Below are positions 1-8,496 of a stretch of DNA of 64,000 nt, piece by piece; position 1 is the stretch's first letter, and each line of letters opens with the position of its first letter. The DNA comes from Flavobacteriales bacterium (GTDB lineage: Bacteria; Bacteroidota; Bacteroidia; Flavobacteriales_G; Salibacteraceae). The notes beneath the pieces were generated by a model. The model was not told where the DNA came from. It ran no database searches and worked only from the letters and a program-made list of their open reading frames with translations. The stretch lies in the NCBI GenBank assembly GCA_003499525.1, contig DNTB01000003.1:57839-121838 (forward strand), in the 5' to 3' direction. Made by a program: the position numbers and the translations under genes.

Positions 1-1010
1 ACGTATGTGTAATTATCCATTGATTGAAATAACTGGTTGAGCGAAGCCACACTAGAATGTATTTTGTCCAAATGATCATAGGTTCCATGGAGCAAATAGA
101 TTTTTTTCCATGAGTTTGAACCTCTCAAGCTCTCCAGAACCTCAATACTGACATAGGGTGAAAACGGTGCAACGTATTTGTACTTGTCAGGATACCTGAC
201 TGCCGAATAGAGCGAAATATGGCCTCCGTATGAAGAACCCATGACTCCTCTGACATCCTTTTTCTCCTTGATATTGTATTGAGAAACAGCATAGGGTAGC
301 AATTCTTCTTCAATGAATCTCACATAGTCTGCTTTGAGGTCATCGCGGTACTCTCTCGTTCTTTCTTGTGGCGAAACAAATAGGACGACTACAGGCACAA
401 TGACCTGCTTATGAATAAGATTATCCAGTTGTAATTGTGCCCGGCCACGACGCACATAATCCAATCCATCATGGACAATAAGAACCGGGTACTCGGCCTC
501 TTTTTCGAAACCCGATGGTAAATAAACCGCTACAGGCCGGGTTTTTCCAAAAATTTTGCTTTCTAAATTAAACTGATACAATGCTCCCCCTGGTGTTTCT
601 TCGTCTTCATAAATCCACTCGGGCTCCAGATATTCCGGCATTTTAACCTCTGAATTAAACCCCAGATCGGTAATGCACGAATCATCGTTCAATGGGTCTG
701 TTTTCCAAGAGTTGTCGATAATCAACTTGTACTCTAATCGCGCTTCGGGCTGAAAAACCTCTGTGTGATAATGGATATTTGAGCCTATAATTTTTTGCAT
801 TGATTTAGGCTGCCATCCAGTAAAATCTCCAACTATTGAAGCATTCTTTGCATTACCGGTGTAAAAAAAGAATGCCGTATCTCCCTGAATTACAGGTGAT
901 TGTCCCTTTTTAGTTAGTGATTTTATGAGTGTTATTTGGGTATCTTCCTGTTGCAAACAAGCACTTAATAACACGGTTAAGAACATCATAGAATAGGGGA
1001 TAGGATTCAT
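1..1010 (-). CDS. Lipoprotein esterase, esterase D/enterochelin-esterase type (partial)
   Basis: The reading frame is open from ATG at 1010 to the left edge, so the C-terminus is missing (about 336 residues visible). It starts with a lipoprotein signal ending in a lipobox (LLSAC), so the protein is probably membrane anchored. Residues about 45-100 resemble an early-set/CBM48-like beta-sandwich (FFYTGNAKNASIVGDFTGW). From about residue 140 comes an alpha/beta hydrolase of the esterase D family, with strand YPVLIVHDG and nucleophile elbow GSSYGG near residue 257. The family hydrolyses esters such as siderophore, feruloyl or acyl-sugar esters; the substrate cannot be read here. The catalytic Asp and His would lie near or beyond the edge. 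Confidence 0.8.
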   Translation of the reverse strand, partial: MNPIPYSMMFLTVLLSACLQQEDTQITLIKSLTKKGQSPVIQGDTAFFFYTGNAKNASIVGDFTGWQPKSMQKIIGSNIHYHTEVFQPEARLEYKLIIDNSWKTDPLNDDSCITDLGFNSEVKMPEYLEPEWIYEDEETPGGALYQFNLESKIFGKTRPVAVYLPSGFEKEAEYPVLIVHDGLDYVRRGRAQLQLDNLIHKQVIVPVVVLFVSPQERTREYRDDLKADYVRFIEEELLPYAVSQYNIKEKKDVRGVMGSSYGGHISLYSAVRYPDKYKYVAPFSPYVSIEVLESLRGSNSWKKIYLLHGTYDHLDKIHSSVASLNQLFQSMDNYTY

Positions 1011-1021
1011 TCTTATGACTT

Positions 1022-1768
1022 TTAACATTGAATTATGAAAAATGCGTAGGAGTAATAATCCCTGTATTTGAGATAAGCTTCATATTCGCTCTTCTCGAAA
1101 GCAAGAAAATCATTTACACCTTCTTGCGAACTGAATTTACTCACAAACTCTTTCGTTCTGCGGGAGTTTGGTTCATAGTAGTTGTCAACCCAACAACTTT
1201 CCGGTAATATAAAGGAGTCGATAAGCCTCATTCCATTATTTGAAATTTGCTCCTCTTTTTCAATGATAGTGCCTATTCCAGGGTAGTTCTCGTTCCAGTA
1301 GTCTTCGATTTCTTTGGGGCGATTTTCTGAAATCCAGACTAGTTCAGAAATGACCATCATTCCATTGGGCTTCAAGAATTTACTGAATTGTCGTAGACCA
1401 TTTTCAAACCCAATGTTATATACAGAGCCTTCCGCCCATATCAGATCGAAGGTGGCTTCATCCAGAGGGATTTCAGACATATTTCCAAAAAGTGGGCTGA
1501 TGCGATTTTCAAACCCGGCATCTACGGCACGTTCCTCCATTTTTACCAACAAGCTGATGCTATTGTCCACAGCAGTTATTTCAGCATTGGTATGATGCAG
1601 AAGTGCCAAAGTCTGAGCACCAGTTCCGCACCCTATGTCGAGAATTTTTAGGTGTTCATTTCTTGAAAAGCCGGTTAAATCAAATGCCTGCATAGTGTGG
1701 TCATCGCTACCGGGCGCGAGACGATGGCTGTTTAGGTGAAATTCTATGAGTAAATCGTAGTAGTCCAA
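1022..1768 (-). CDS. Class I SAM-dependent methyltransferase
   Basis: A 248-residue protein with the SAM-binding glycine motif ILDIGCGTG (about residues 42-50), an acidic residue ending strand 2 (ITAVDNS), and the post-motif FDLIWAEGS. It is a Rossmann-fold small-molecule or unassigned methyltransferase, cytoplasmic. No ATG fits the start; TTG at 1768 is the likely initiator, with an in-frame TGA a few codons upstream. It ends 11 bases before the esterase gene, so the two are probably co-transcribed. The substrate is unknown. Confidence 0.8.
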   Translation of the reverse strand: MDYYDLLIEFHLNSHRLAPGSDDHTMQAFDLTGFSRNEHLKILDIGCGTGAQTLALLHHTNAEITAVDNSISLLVKMEERAVDAGFENRISPLFGNMSEIPLDEATFDLIWAEGSVYNIGFENGLRQFSKFLKPNGMMVISELVWISENRPKEIEDYWNENYPGIGTIIEKEEQISNNGMRLIDSFILPESCWVDNYYEPNSRRTKEFVSKFSSQEGVNDFLAFEKSEYEAYLKYRDYYSYAFFIIQC

Positions 1769-1884
1769 TGTTTGGGGTTTAATCGCTCAACAGTTGTTTA
1801 TCGTACTAATTATAAAATATAAATTCAATTGCAAGTTTAGGGGTTCTTCCAGTATCTATTGCTTCACCAGCCGACCTATAGATA

Positions 1885-2153
1885 CTATGGTAGATTTTGT
1901 TGCTCTTCCGGATTAACAAGTGAAATCTTATGCACGTATTTTTTCAATACCCATCCAACATGAATCAGGAGTAGCCAGGAGAGCGTCCATACAAGTAGCA
2001 CGAAATAAGTCATTGGAAAAGTTATTGAGGCAACAAACAGATAAGGTAGTAGTTTGAGATATGTATTTGTTATTGCATGACTCCATGCTCTTTTTGAGCC
2101 TTAAATTCTTGTCTGGCTTTAAGCGGATAGATATCCTTAGAGTATTTAATCAA
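1885..2153 (-). pseudogene. Two-helix membrane protein, apparently frameshifted
   Basis: Two overlapping short frames together look like one small protein of about 85-90 residues. The first (TTG at 2153, stop at 2072-2070) encodes an amphipathic stretch (IYPLKARQEFKAQKEHG). The second, offset by one frame, continues with two hydrophobic segments (LKLLPYLFVASITFPM and YFVLLVWTLSWLLLIHVG), a basic KKYVHK and a stop at 1887-1885. The pattern recalls the short 2TM-domain proteins common in Bacteroidota. It lies 10 bases after the four-helix membrane gene. Either the gene is broken by a small indel near 2075-2085, or the second frame has a start I cannot see. Confidence 0.35.
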
Positions 2154-2163
2154 AGAACCGGAA

Positions 2164-2658
2164 TTACTTTGGAGTACTGGCGTAGAAAAGTGATCTTAAT
2201 TTCTCCCAAAAATCACCGCCAAGAACGAATAGGCTTGAGAACCAAAGGAAATGAACTAAAATATTGATAATCAGAGTATTATTGTCAAATACTGAGCCAA
2301 GATTTATATAGGGAATTAGGTTGAAATAGATAAAAGGAAAGACGAACATAGCAAGCCCTATTTTGTATCTGATTGGGCTTACATATTCTGGTGGGCCATA
2401 CCTCCATAAAAGAACATTAAGAATACGCTTTAAATATTGAAAACCGTCTTTGCCCATTATGGCTACACCTGCGAGCATAAATAGTTCAGGTATTCCGAAA
2501 GCAAGTAGACCTGATATTAATGATTTTAATCCCAATGATAATGTCGAATTGACGACGAATGGAATGAGCAATGGACTTAAGAACCCCAGGATCATTACAA
2601 TTGTGCCCAATATGATACTGGATTTAGGCCTTATTCTCGAATTAGAATTTTGGTCCAT
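2164..2658 (-). CDS. Four-helix membrane protein with transporter-suffix-like N-terminus
   Basis: A 164-residue protein starting at ATG 2658 (a GTG lies one codon upstream). Four hydrophobic segments are visible: ILGTIVMILGFLSPLLIPF, LISGLLAFGIPELFML, IGLAMFVFPFIYFNLI and IINILVHFLWFSSLFVL. The first half, with FGIPELFML followed by MGKDGFQYLK, resembles what databases call the transporter suffix domain; that link is from memory and tentative. It follows the bestrophin gene by 25 bases on the same strand. No catalytic motif is visible and function is unknown. Confidence 0.6.
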   Translation of the reverse strand: MDQNSNSRIRPKSSIILGTIVMILGFLSPLLIPFVVNSTLSLGLKSLISGLLAFGIPELFMLAGVAIMGKDGFQYLKRILNVLLWRYGPPEYVSPIRYKIGLAMFVFPFIYFNLIPYINLGSVFDNNTLIINILVHFLWFSSLFVLGGDFWEKLRSLFYASTPK

Positions 2659-2683
2659 CACTTTGAGGGTGTATTTATCAAAG

Positions 2684-3718
2684 CTACATCAATACCCCGT
2701 TTTTGGCTTGTATTGGAGGAGGTAGTTTGGTCTCGCCAAGCATTTCTCTAAGGTCAATTTCTATGGTCCGACAGAGCGAAAGCATAGGGATATCGTTGGA
2801 CATACCCATGAATGGATTTTCCGAATAATCACCGATGACCTCCATCATGACGTAAACCCAACCCACAAGCGCTGCTGTTGGAATAGAGAGCCAAAATCCC
2901 CAGGGGCCAAACTCAATCATAGTAGGTATCAAACTAAACGGAATAAGGAATATGAAAATACCTACAAATATGCGGCTGAGGTTGGCATACTGTCTGGGAA
3001 GAGGGAACTTTTTGATTCGTTCGTTTTTACCCTGAAGCTCATAAAACTGTTTTAATGTATTGGCCATTTCCATATGTCGGAAATCCTCGATAATACCGCG
3101 TTCTCTTAATCGCGTTAGTTCTCTACTTTGTGTATTTATAATTTGGGTAGCCGTGTTTTGTGCATTGATCAAACCATCGAATTCATCGGAGGGTAAATAG
3201 TGCTTTAGTTCTATTGCAGTAATTTCATCATTGAAAAGCCCAACACCAAATTTCCGAACCATTCTATTTGCATACCTTCTTACCAGCCCGCTCTGCTTTA
3301 TGTGTTCCCATTCAGCTGGGATCAATAGCTGACTCCTATGGGCATATAACCAGCCTATGTGACGGTAAATTAATCTTCTTTTTATAGCCCTCAGCTCCTG
3401 TTCTGATATCTTTTCTTTAGTAAACTGACCGCTAACAAACCCATCTACCAACATACCCCAAGAGCGACTGTTGTTTATAATTCCTCCCCATATTTTTCTC
3501 GCTTCCCACATGCGGTCGTAGGCCTGATTATTCTTGAAACCAACGTAAAATGCTACGGCAGTGCCAATGACAGAAACAGGGAGCCATGGTATTTCTAAAG
3601 ATATAATGTCGAATCTGTACCCAACGGCAAAAACTGTGGCCCCGGTTACCAACCAAATGATATGGTGAATGGACCATGATATGGTTTGTGAGAAGGTAAA
3701 GCTCTTTCGCGTGATCAT
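2684..3718 (-). CDS. Bestrophin family (UPF0187) anion channel protein
   Basis: A 344-residue inner-membrane protein of the bestrophin/RFP-TM family, which forms pentameric ion channels. The N-terminal helices (ISWSIHHIIWLVTGATVF, LPVSVIGTAVAFYVGFKNN), the hallmark QAYDRMWEARKIWG near residue 66, and the later helices (IFVGIFIFLIPFSLIPT, GFWLSIPTAALVGWVYVMM) are all in order. The conserved family ending around ENPFMGMSNDIPM is present. The length is slightly above the bacterial norm of about 300. It is the first gene of a three-gene membrane set running leftwards. Ion selectivity cannot be inferred. Confidence 0.9.
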   Translation of the reverse strand: MITRKSFTFSQTISWSIHHIIWLVTGATVFAVGYRFDIISLEIPWLPVSVIGTAVAFYVGFKNNQAYDRMWEARKIWGGIINNSRSWGMLVDGFVSGQFTKEKISEQELRAIKRRLIYRHIGWLYAHRSQLLIPAEWEHIKQSGLVRRYANRMVRKFGVGLFNDEITAIELKHYLPSDEFDGLINAQNTATQIINTQSRELTRLRERGIIEDFRHMEMANTLKQFYELQGKNERIKKFPLPRQYANLSRIFVGIFIFLIPFSLIPTMIEFGPWGFWLSIPTAALVGWVYVMMEVIGDYSENPFMGMSNDIPMLSLCRTIEIDLREMLGETKLPPPIQAKNGVLM

Positions 3719-3749
3719 TTATTAATCTTTAAGGTGCGGTTGAAAGTAA

Positions 3750-3780
3750 ATAAAAAAGGCTCCTCTGAGGAACCTTCCTT
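3750..3780 (-). terminator. Rho-independent terminator after the sigma-factor operon
   Basis: Read on the minus strand, the stem AAGGTTCCTC / GAGGAGCCTT (one mismatch, one-base loop) is followed by TTTTATTT. It lies directly downstream of the SDR stop codon and separates that operon from bestrophin. Confidence 0.75.
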
Positions 3781-4602
3781 TCACTTGAGTTGACTCATCA
3801 CAACCTTGTCGAAAATTCGGTCTCCCAGATATTTTCGTATAAACATCATGGGCTTAGCGTACTTACCAGCAACATAACGTGTTTTAGGTTTGGTGCTCTC
3901 TACAGCTTTCCTGACTACATTGGAAATAACTGAAGGTTTAGACAGAGAACCAGGTTTGGAGTACATTTCGTTCATTGATGTACCCAATTTTGTGGTCATC
4001 TCTTCATAAGGTGTTCCTTTAGCGCGTTCAATCATGGGCTGATACATGACCTCTCCAAACTCAGTTTCAATACCACCTGGCTCGATAACGACCACATTTA
4101 TATTAAACTGTTTTAACTCTAATCGAAGACAATCAGACCATCCCTCCAGCGCATGTTTGGTAGCATGATACCATGCGCCCAAGGGAGTGTACATTTTTCC
4201 ACCCATAGATGACGTGTTGATAATGGTGCCGCCCCTTTGCTTTCTCATTTGTGGAAGTACTTCTTTAGTCATTTCCGCTAATCCGAATATGTTGACATCA
4301 AATTGGCGTTTCGCATCTTCAATGCTTACTGTTTCAACAGCACCGTAAACGGCATAGCCCGCATTATTGAACAAGACATCAATACGACCTTGTTCTTTAA
4401 TGACCTGGTTTACAGCATTTTCTCTCTGGTCTTTATCCAGTACATCCATGGCAATCGCATGACCACCCGCTTTGACGAGGTCCTGCATCTTGTCGATACG
4501 ACGTGCCACTCCGTAAACGGTGTGTCCTGCTTTTATAAGCTCCAGGGCCGTTTCTTTCCCAATTCCCGAAGAAGCGCCGGTTATTACTACTTTTTTTTTC
4601 AT
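3781..4602 (-). CDS. Short-chain dehydrogenase/reductase
   Basis: A 273-residue classical SDR. NAD(P)-binding TGASSGIG is at residues 8-15, the NNAG motif at 79-82, catalytic Ser at 131-132, and YxxxK at Tyr145-Lys149. The Arg pair after strand 2 (ARRIDK) suggests NADP(H). It should reduce or oxidise a carbonyl or alcohol substrate in the cytoplasm; the long C-terminal tail resembles SDRs acting on hydrophobic substrates. It is the last gene of the 8332-3781 operon, 55 bases after the metallo-hydrolase. Confidence 0.88.
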   Translation of the reverse strand: MKKKVVITGASSGIGKETALELIKAGHTVYGVARRIDKMQDLVKAGGHAIAMDVLDKDQRENAVNQVIKEQGRIDVLFNNAGYAVYGAVETVSIEDAKRQFDVNIFGLAEMTKEVLPQMRKQRGGTIINTSSMGGKMYTPLGAWYHATKHALEGWSDCLRLELKQFNINVVVIEPGGIETEFGEVMYQPMIERAKGTPYEEMTTKLGTSMNEMYSKPGSLSKPSVISNVVRKAVESTKPKTRYVAGKYAKPMMFIRKYLGDRIFDKVVMSQLK

Positions 4603-4657
4603 TAGAGTTAAGTTTAGATATATATTAATCGATTTGAATGAATTTAGCCATAATACA

Positions 4658-5776
4658 TTAGTCCTGCTTCCACCATTCCCGCGAGAATATGTCTTCCCCT
4701 AAGGTGAAGTTCTGACCAATTTCAGGATGAATCATTTTTATATTTTTCTCTTTAGCTGTTCTTGAAAATCGCTCAATGGGGTCTGTCCACGAATGAATGG
4801 CGAGATTAAATGCTCCCCAATGAATAGGCATCAGTATTTTTCCACCAACATCAATTCCAGCTTGAACACTTTCCTCTGGCATCATGTGAATGTCTTGCCA
4901 CGCCTGATTGTATTGTCCACATTCCATCATGGCCAAATCAAACGGACCGTATTTTTCGCCAATTTCTTTGAAATGAGGACCGTATCCACCGTCACCACTG
5001 AAGTATACTTTTTGCTTGTTTCCAATAAGTACCCAGCTGGCCCATTGTGTACTGTTTCTATCAGCTATGCCGCGTCCTGAAAAGTGTCTTGATGGTGCTG
5101 CAATTAGTTGAATGTCATCCAATTGAGCAGATTGCCACCAGTCCAATTCTGTAATACGATCTTCGGGTACTCCCCAGTACTTTAGGTGAGAGCCTACGCC
5201 TAAAGGAGCATAGAAATGTTCCGTTTGGTCTTTGAGCTTCATGATTGAATGGTAATCAAGATGATCGTAGTGATCATGAGATATGATGATGGCATCGATA
5301 TGATCAAATGTTTCCAATTCTATGGGGTTTGTATACCTGAATCGTTTACTGCCAAAGGAAACTGGCGAGGCAACCGGGCCGAACATCGGGTCGATGAGTA
5401 TGGTTTTACCTTGCCATCTTATTTTAAAGGCGGAATGGCCATACCATGTTACCATGGCACTTGAATCTTGCTCAAATTTGAAAGGAGTAAAACTCGTCTC
5501 TATTGGACTTTTGGGTTTAAGATTTTTACCATTAATAAATTCAGGAATAGTTCTTATCATTTCGCCGAAACTGCCCATCGCAGTGGGAATGAGATTGATA
5601 AACTTGCCGTTAGAAAAATGTTTCGATGAGCTTATTCGTTCTAAATCATTTCCATTTGGTTTTTTACCGAACTGTGGTGCTGTATTCATAAATATAGCTG
5701 TTGCAATAATTATTAAGGCAATAAGGAATCCAAGGCTGATTAAAATCCACTTTAAATATTTCCAGATTACACGCAT
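4658..5776 (-). CDS. Membrane-anchored metallo-beta-lactamase-fold hydrolase (UlaG/NAPE-PLD-like)
   Basis: 372 residues. An N-terminal hydrophobic anchor (residues 9-30) precedes a metallo-beta-lactamase domain starting at WYGHSAF (about 111). The metal-binding motif HDHYDH is at residues 167-172, with further ligands expected at HFSG, SGDGGYG and HWGAF. These features fit the UlaG lactonase and NAPE-phospholipase D-like subgroup, which cleaves lactones or phosphodiesters. It lies 7 bases after the Rossmann oxidoreductase gene. The natural substrate is unknown; lipid phosphodiester and lactone are both possible. Confidence 0.85.
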   Translation of the reverse strand: MRVIWKYLKWILISLGFLIALIIIATAIFMNTAPQFGKKPNGNDLERISSSKHFSNGKFINLIPTAMGSFGEMIRTIPEFINGKNLKPKSPIETSFTPFKFEQDSSAMVTWYGHSAFKIRWQGKTILIDPMFGPVASPVSFGSKRFRYTNPIELETFDHIDAIIISHDHYDHLDYHSIMKLKDQTEHFYAPLGVGSHLKYWGVPEDRITELDWWQSAQLDDIQLIAAPSRHFSGRGIADRNSTQWASWVLIGNKQKVYFSGDGGYGPHFKEIGEKYGPFDLAMMECGQYNQAWQDIHMMPEESVQAGIDVGGKILMPIHWGAFNLAIHSWTDPIERFSRTAKEKNIKMIHPEIGQNFTLGEDIFSREWWKQD

Positions 5777-5783
5777 AGACTGC

Positions 5784-6458
5784 TTACTTGAGCTGGTTTG
5801 CTAACCGGTCAATATCCCGTGGATCGATCACATTTTTTGGATATGGCTCATGCAATAATTGAATCATGGCCTTGCCAATACTCGTGCTTCCTACAACGTT
5901 GGGGGATTTCCGAAATAACGGAAAGAATGGCTTCATAATGACGTACATGGCATTATACCATCCTGTTTTAGACTTAACCCCTCGTTCGGGAAGAATGGCT
6001 CCCGGACGAAAGGCATAGGCATCTCTAAACCCAATATTGAGGATCATGTTTTCGGTTCTGCCCTTTACCCGTGCCCACATGGTTCTGCCTTTTTCGCTGC
6101 TGTCAGTTCCAACACCAGATACATAAGTGAATACAGCATTTGGATTCTGACGCTTCATCATATTGGCCAATATTTCAGATACCTCAAACGTCAGCCTGGT
6201 ATAGGTTTCTTCGCTTAGGCCTACAGCAGACACACCCATACAGTGAAAGCATGCATCATATCCTGCAAGCTGTTCTTCAATTTTCTGGAGGTTCATGAAG
6301 TCAGCTACCAAAACCTCTTTGAGTTTCGGGTGGTTCATGTTTAGCGAAGACCGATTAATAACCAGCACATTGCTGATTTCCTGATGATCGAGGCACTCTA
6401 GAAGAACGGCTTTTCCGACCATACCGGTTGAACCGGTAACTATGACTTTAGAACTCAT
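5784..6458 (-). CDS. Rossmann-fold NAD(P)-binding oxidoreductase, HTATIP2/epimerase-like
   Basis: A 224-residue atypical SDR. The nucleotide-binding loop TGSTGMVG (about residues 8-15) is followed by LLECLDHQEISNV, typical of short NAD(P)H-binding proteins related to HTATIP2 and nucleoside-diphosphate-sugar epimerases. YVSGVG and the later FRPGAILPERG are also characteristic. There is no obvious catalytic YxxxK at the usual spacing, so activity is uncertain. It sits in the middle of the sigma-factor operon. Confidence 0.78.
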   Translation of the reverse strand: MSSKVIVTGSTGMVGKAVLLECLDHQEISNVLVINRSSLNMNHPKLKEVLVADFMNLQKIEEQLAGYDACFHCMGVSAVGLSEETYTRLTFEVSEILANMMKRQNPNAVFTYVSGVGTDSSEKGRTMWARVKGRTENMILNIGFRDAYAFRPGAILPERGVKSKTGWYNAMYVIMKPFFPLFRKSPNVVGSTSIGKAMIQLLHEPYPKNVIDPRDIDRLANQLK

Positions 6459-6570
6459 TGCTTTAAACTAATGCGCCAAAGGTGAAATGATTTTCTCAAT
6501 TCCGTTAACACATTTCGACGAAGAGCAAACACTTAGGCAATAAGCAGTTTATTCAGTGGGCAGATTGTTT

Positions 6571-7482
6571 TCATTCAAGTATGGCCTCTAAAACAATCTG
6601 TGGAGCTTCCTCCTGCGGAAAATGCCCAACATTTTCGAGTTTAGTAACTCCTGCATCAGGCCAGTGCTCCACCCAGTAGTCAAGCTCCTGAGGACGAAAG
6701 GCAATGTCCTTCATTCCCCATACAAAAGTGGTGGGGATGCGATTGATTTTAGTATGTTGTTGCCAGAGGGAATCCAGCCATTGCGAGGATCCAATAATCT
6801 CTCTCGGAAAGGTATAGCAGCCCTTTCTTTCACTACTGTTCTCCATGTGTTTGTAATAGTGTTGATGGACCTTTTTATCGAGTTTTTTGGGTTCGCCCAT
6901 TGCTTGTTTCACCACCACTTTGCCGAACAGGTTAAAGTGTTTGGTCATAAATTTACCTACCCCTTTGCCCATCATATTGCTAAACTTCCGATAGTGTTTG
7001 TCATCTGAAACATCCCACAACCAGGTATTCAAAATGACCAGCTTTTTAATCTTCTCTGGGTGTCTAATGGCATAGTTTAATCCAATAGGGCCTCCCCAGT
7101 CATTTACCACAAGCGTAAAGGAGTCAAGATTTAGATTATCGAGAAACTCTTCCATAACGGCTGCATGGTCTTTTGGGAGATAGGTCCAATCTTTGGGTTT
7201 ATCAGAAAGGCCAAAACCAATAAGATCCGGCACGATGCATCGATGAGTTTTGGAAAGCTCCTTAGTTACTTCTCGATATTCAAAAGACCAACCCGGATTT
7301 CCGTGCAGCATAACAACAGTTTCGCCTGTTCCTTCATCCAGGTAGTGCATTCTTCCAACGGAGAGGTTCATGAACTTTCCTTGAAAAGGGTAGAGGGTAG
7401 TATCGAGCCATTTTGGGGTTGATTGTGCTGTTGATTCTGTCATTGTTGAAAGTATGAGAAGTATAAATAAACTAATTTTCAT
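6571..7482 (-). CDS. Exported haloalkane dehalogenase-like alpha/beta hydrolase
   Basis: 303 residues with a cleavable signal (hydrophobic residues 3-14, likely cut near TAQ at 18-20), so probably periplasmic. HGNP (60-63) supplies the oxyanion/halide-binding Asn. The nucleophile elbow is NDWGG, with Asp128 as nucleophile and the following Trp, as in haloalkane dehalogenases rather than Ser esterases. WGMKDIAF carries the likely acid Asp and GHFPQEE the catalytic His. The fold fits a haloalkane dehalogenase or a related epoxide or ester hydrolase. It lies 55 bases after the sigma factor. Confidence 0.83.
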   Translation of the reverse strand: MKISLFILLILSTMTESTAQSTPKWLDTTLYPFQGKFMNLSVGRMHYLDEGTGETVVMLHGNPGWSFEYREVTKELSKTHRCIVPDLIGFGLSDKPKDWTYLPKDHAAVMEEFLDNLNLDSFTLVVNDWGGPIGLNYAIRHPEKIKKLVILNTWLWDVSDDKHYRKFSNMMGKGVGKFMTKHFNLFGKVVVKQAMGEPKKLDKKVHQHYYKHMENSSERKGCYTFPREIIGSSQWLDSLWQQHTKINRIPTTFVWGMKDIAFRPQELDYWVEHWPDAGVTKLENVGHFPQEEAPQIVLEAILE

Positions 7483-7537
7483 TCCGCCTTTCGTTTTAGA
7501 CGAACGGGGCCACCAAAACGGTCGAATTTAATAGAGC

Positions 7538-8332
7538 TCAAGCAACTTTGGATGCTTCACCAATAGCTTCTCGTAGTATTTGAAGGATGGTATCTTCGAG
7601 CTCCGCACCAGGACTATTCAGCGGGTTTAATTGGTTAATAAGCTCAAATCTGCGGTTCAAATTCTGCTCATCGGATTGATGGGGTGACATGCCCATCCGG
7701 CTGATTTTGATTTCGGCATCTGCTTCGGGTTGAAGATAGTCATTGAGTTCTGCACATTGGTAGCAAACACCTTTTTTGTTGATCAGGGAACACCTCTGAT
7801 TATATGTTGTCTGGAGTTCTTTTCTACCCTCGTATAACAAATGCTTGATCACCCCTTCAGTTCGGTCCAGAATCTGACCAATTTCTTTTCTGGAGAATTG
7901 GTAAAATTCTTTCAGGATTATTGCAATTTGTTGCTCTATATCGAGATTCTTAGCCACACAGGTAAAGCAGTAATTGATGTGCTCTTCTAGTTCAAACTTT
8001 TGTTCCGTTTGGTTACTGAAAGCACCCACTATGCGATCAACATTAGATGGATTAGATTGGGCTGCAGCCTTGCATTGGTCCTGTACGTCCAGAGACCATC
8101 GGTTTTTTACTCTTTGATGATCCTTAGCCAGATTTGTTGCAATTGCAAAAACCCAGGTTTTGTAACTCGATTTACCCTGAAAGGCACTGCTCTTATCTAT
8201 AACTTTCAGATACGTTTCCTGAACGATGTCTTCTGCATCCTGGTGATTTGCAGAAAGTCTGTATAAATAGGTTGTCAGTTGATCTTTCAATTCGAGAAAT
8301 TCACTTGATACTTGAGCTACTGTATTTGTCAT
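7538..8332 (-). CDS. ECF-like sigma-70 family factor with Cys-rich C-terminal extension
   Basis: 264 residues. Region 2 (LYRLSANHQDAEDIVQETYLKVI) and the core-binding KTWVFAIATNLAKDHQR occupy the first 80 residues. Region 4 (FYQFSRKEIGQILDRTEGVIKHLLYEGRKEL) occupies about 140-175. A C-terminal extension holds CYQCAELND and a second conserved acidic block, longer than a minimal ECF factor and possibly a redox or metal switch. The gene heads a five-gene operon of hydrolases and oxidoreductases, suggesting a stress or xenobiotic regulon. No anti-sigma gene is visible. Confidence 0.85.
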   Translation of the reverse strand: MTNTVAQVSSEFLELKDQLTTYLYRLSANHQDAEDIVQETYLKVIDKSSAFQGKSSYKTWVFAIATNLAKDHQRVKNRWSLDVQDQCKAAAQSNPSNVDRIVGAFSNQTEQKFELEEHINYCFTCVAKNLDIEQQIAIILKEFYQFSRKEIGQILDRTEGVIKHLLYEGRKELQTTYNQRCSLINKKGVCYQCAELNDYLQPEADAEIKISRMGMSPHQSDEQNLNRRFELINQLNPLNSPGAELEDTILQILREAIGEASKVA

Positions 8333-8470
8333 TCTGCTTTGTTGATGTGCTCAAATTTAGCTTCTTAGATGAGACAGTTGAAAATCAAAAGCATTTTATA
8401 CCGATATTTTTCGAAGAATTGGAAGTGTTTCAGACTTGAATCTTCAGATACCCAAAGTAATTGTTATATT

Positions 8471-8489
8471 TGATATCAATATAATATCA
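8471..8489. promoter_or_regulatory. TGATATCA palindrome and ATATCA repeat before the SPFH gene
   Basis: A perfect eight-base palindrome TGATATCA (8471-8478) is followed by a second ATATCA (8484-8489), ending 7 bases before the SPFH start codon. This is a plausible operator for the ribbon-helix-helix protein encoded at the end of the same operon; binding is inference. Confidence 0.35.
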
Positions 8490-8496
8490 TTGTAAT

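Noticed and set aside
5322..5804. 160-codon plus-strand frame over the metallo-hydrolase
   Set aside because: It is antisense to a gene with a complete HxHxDH motif and has no recognisable feature.
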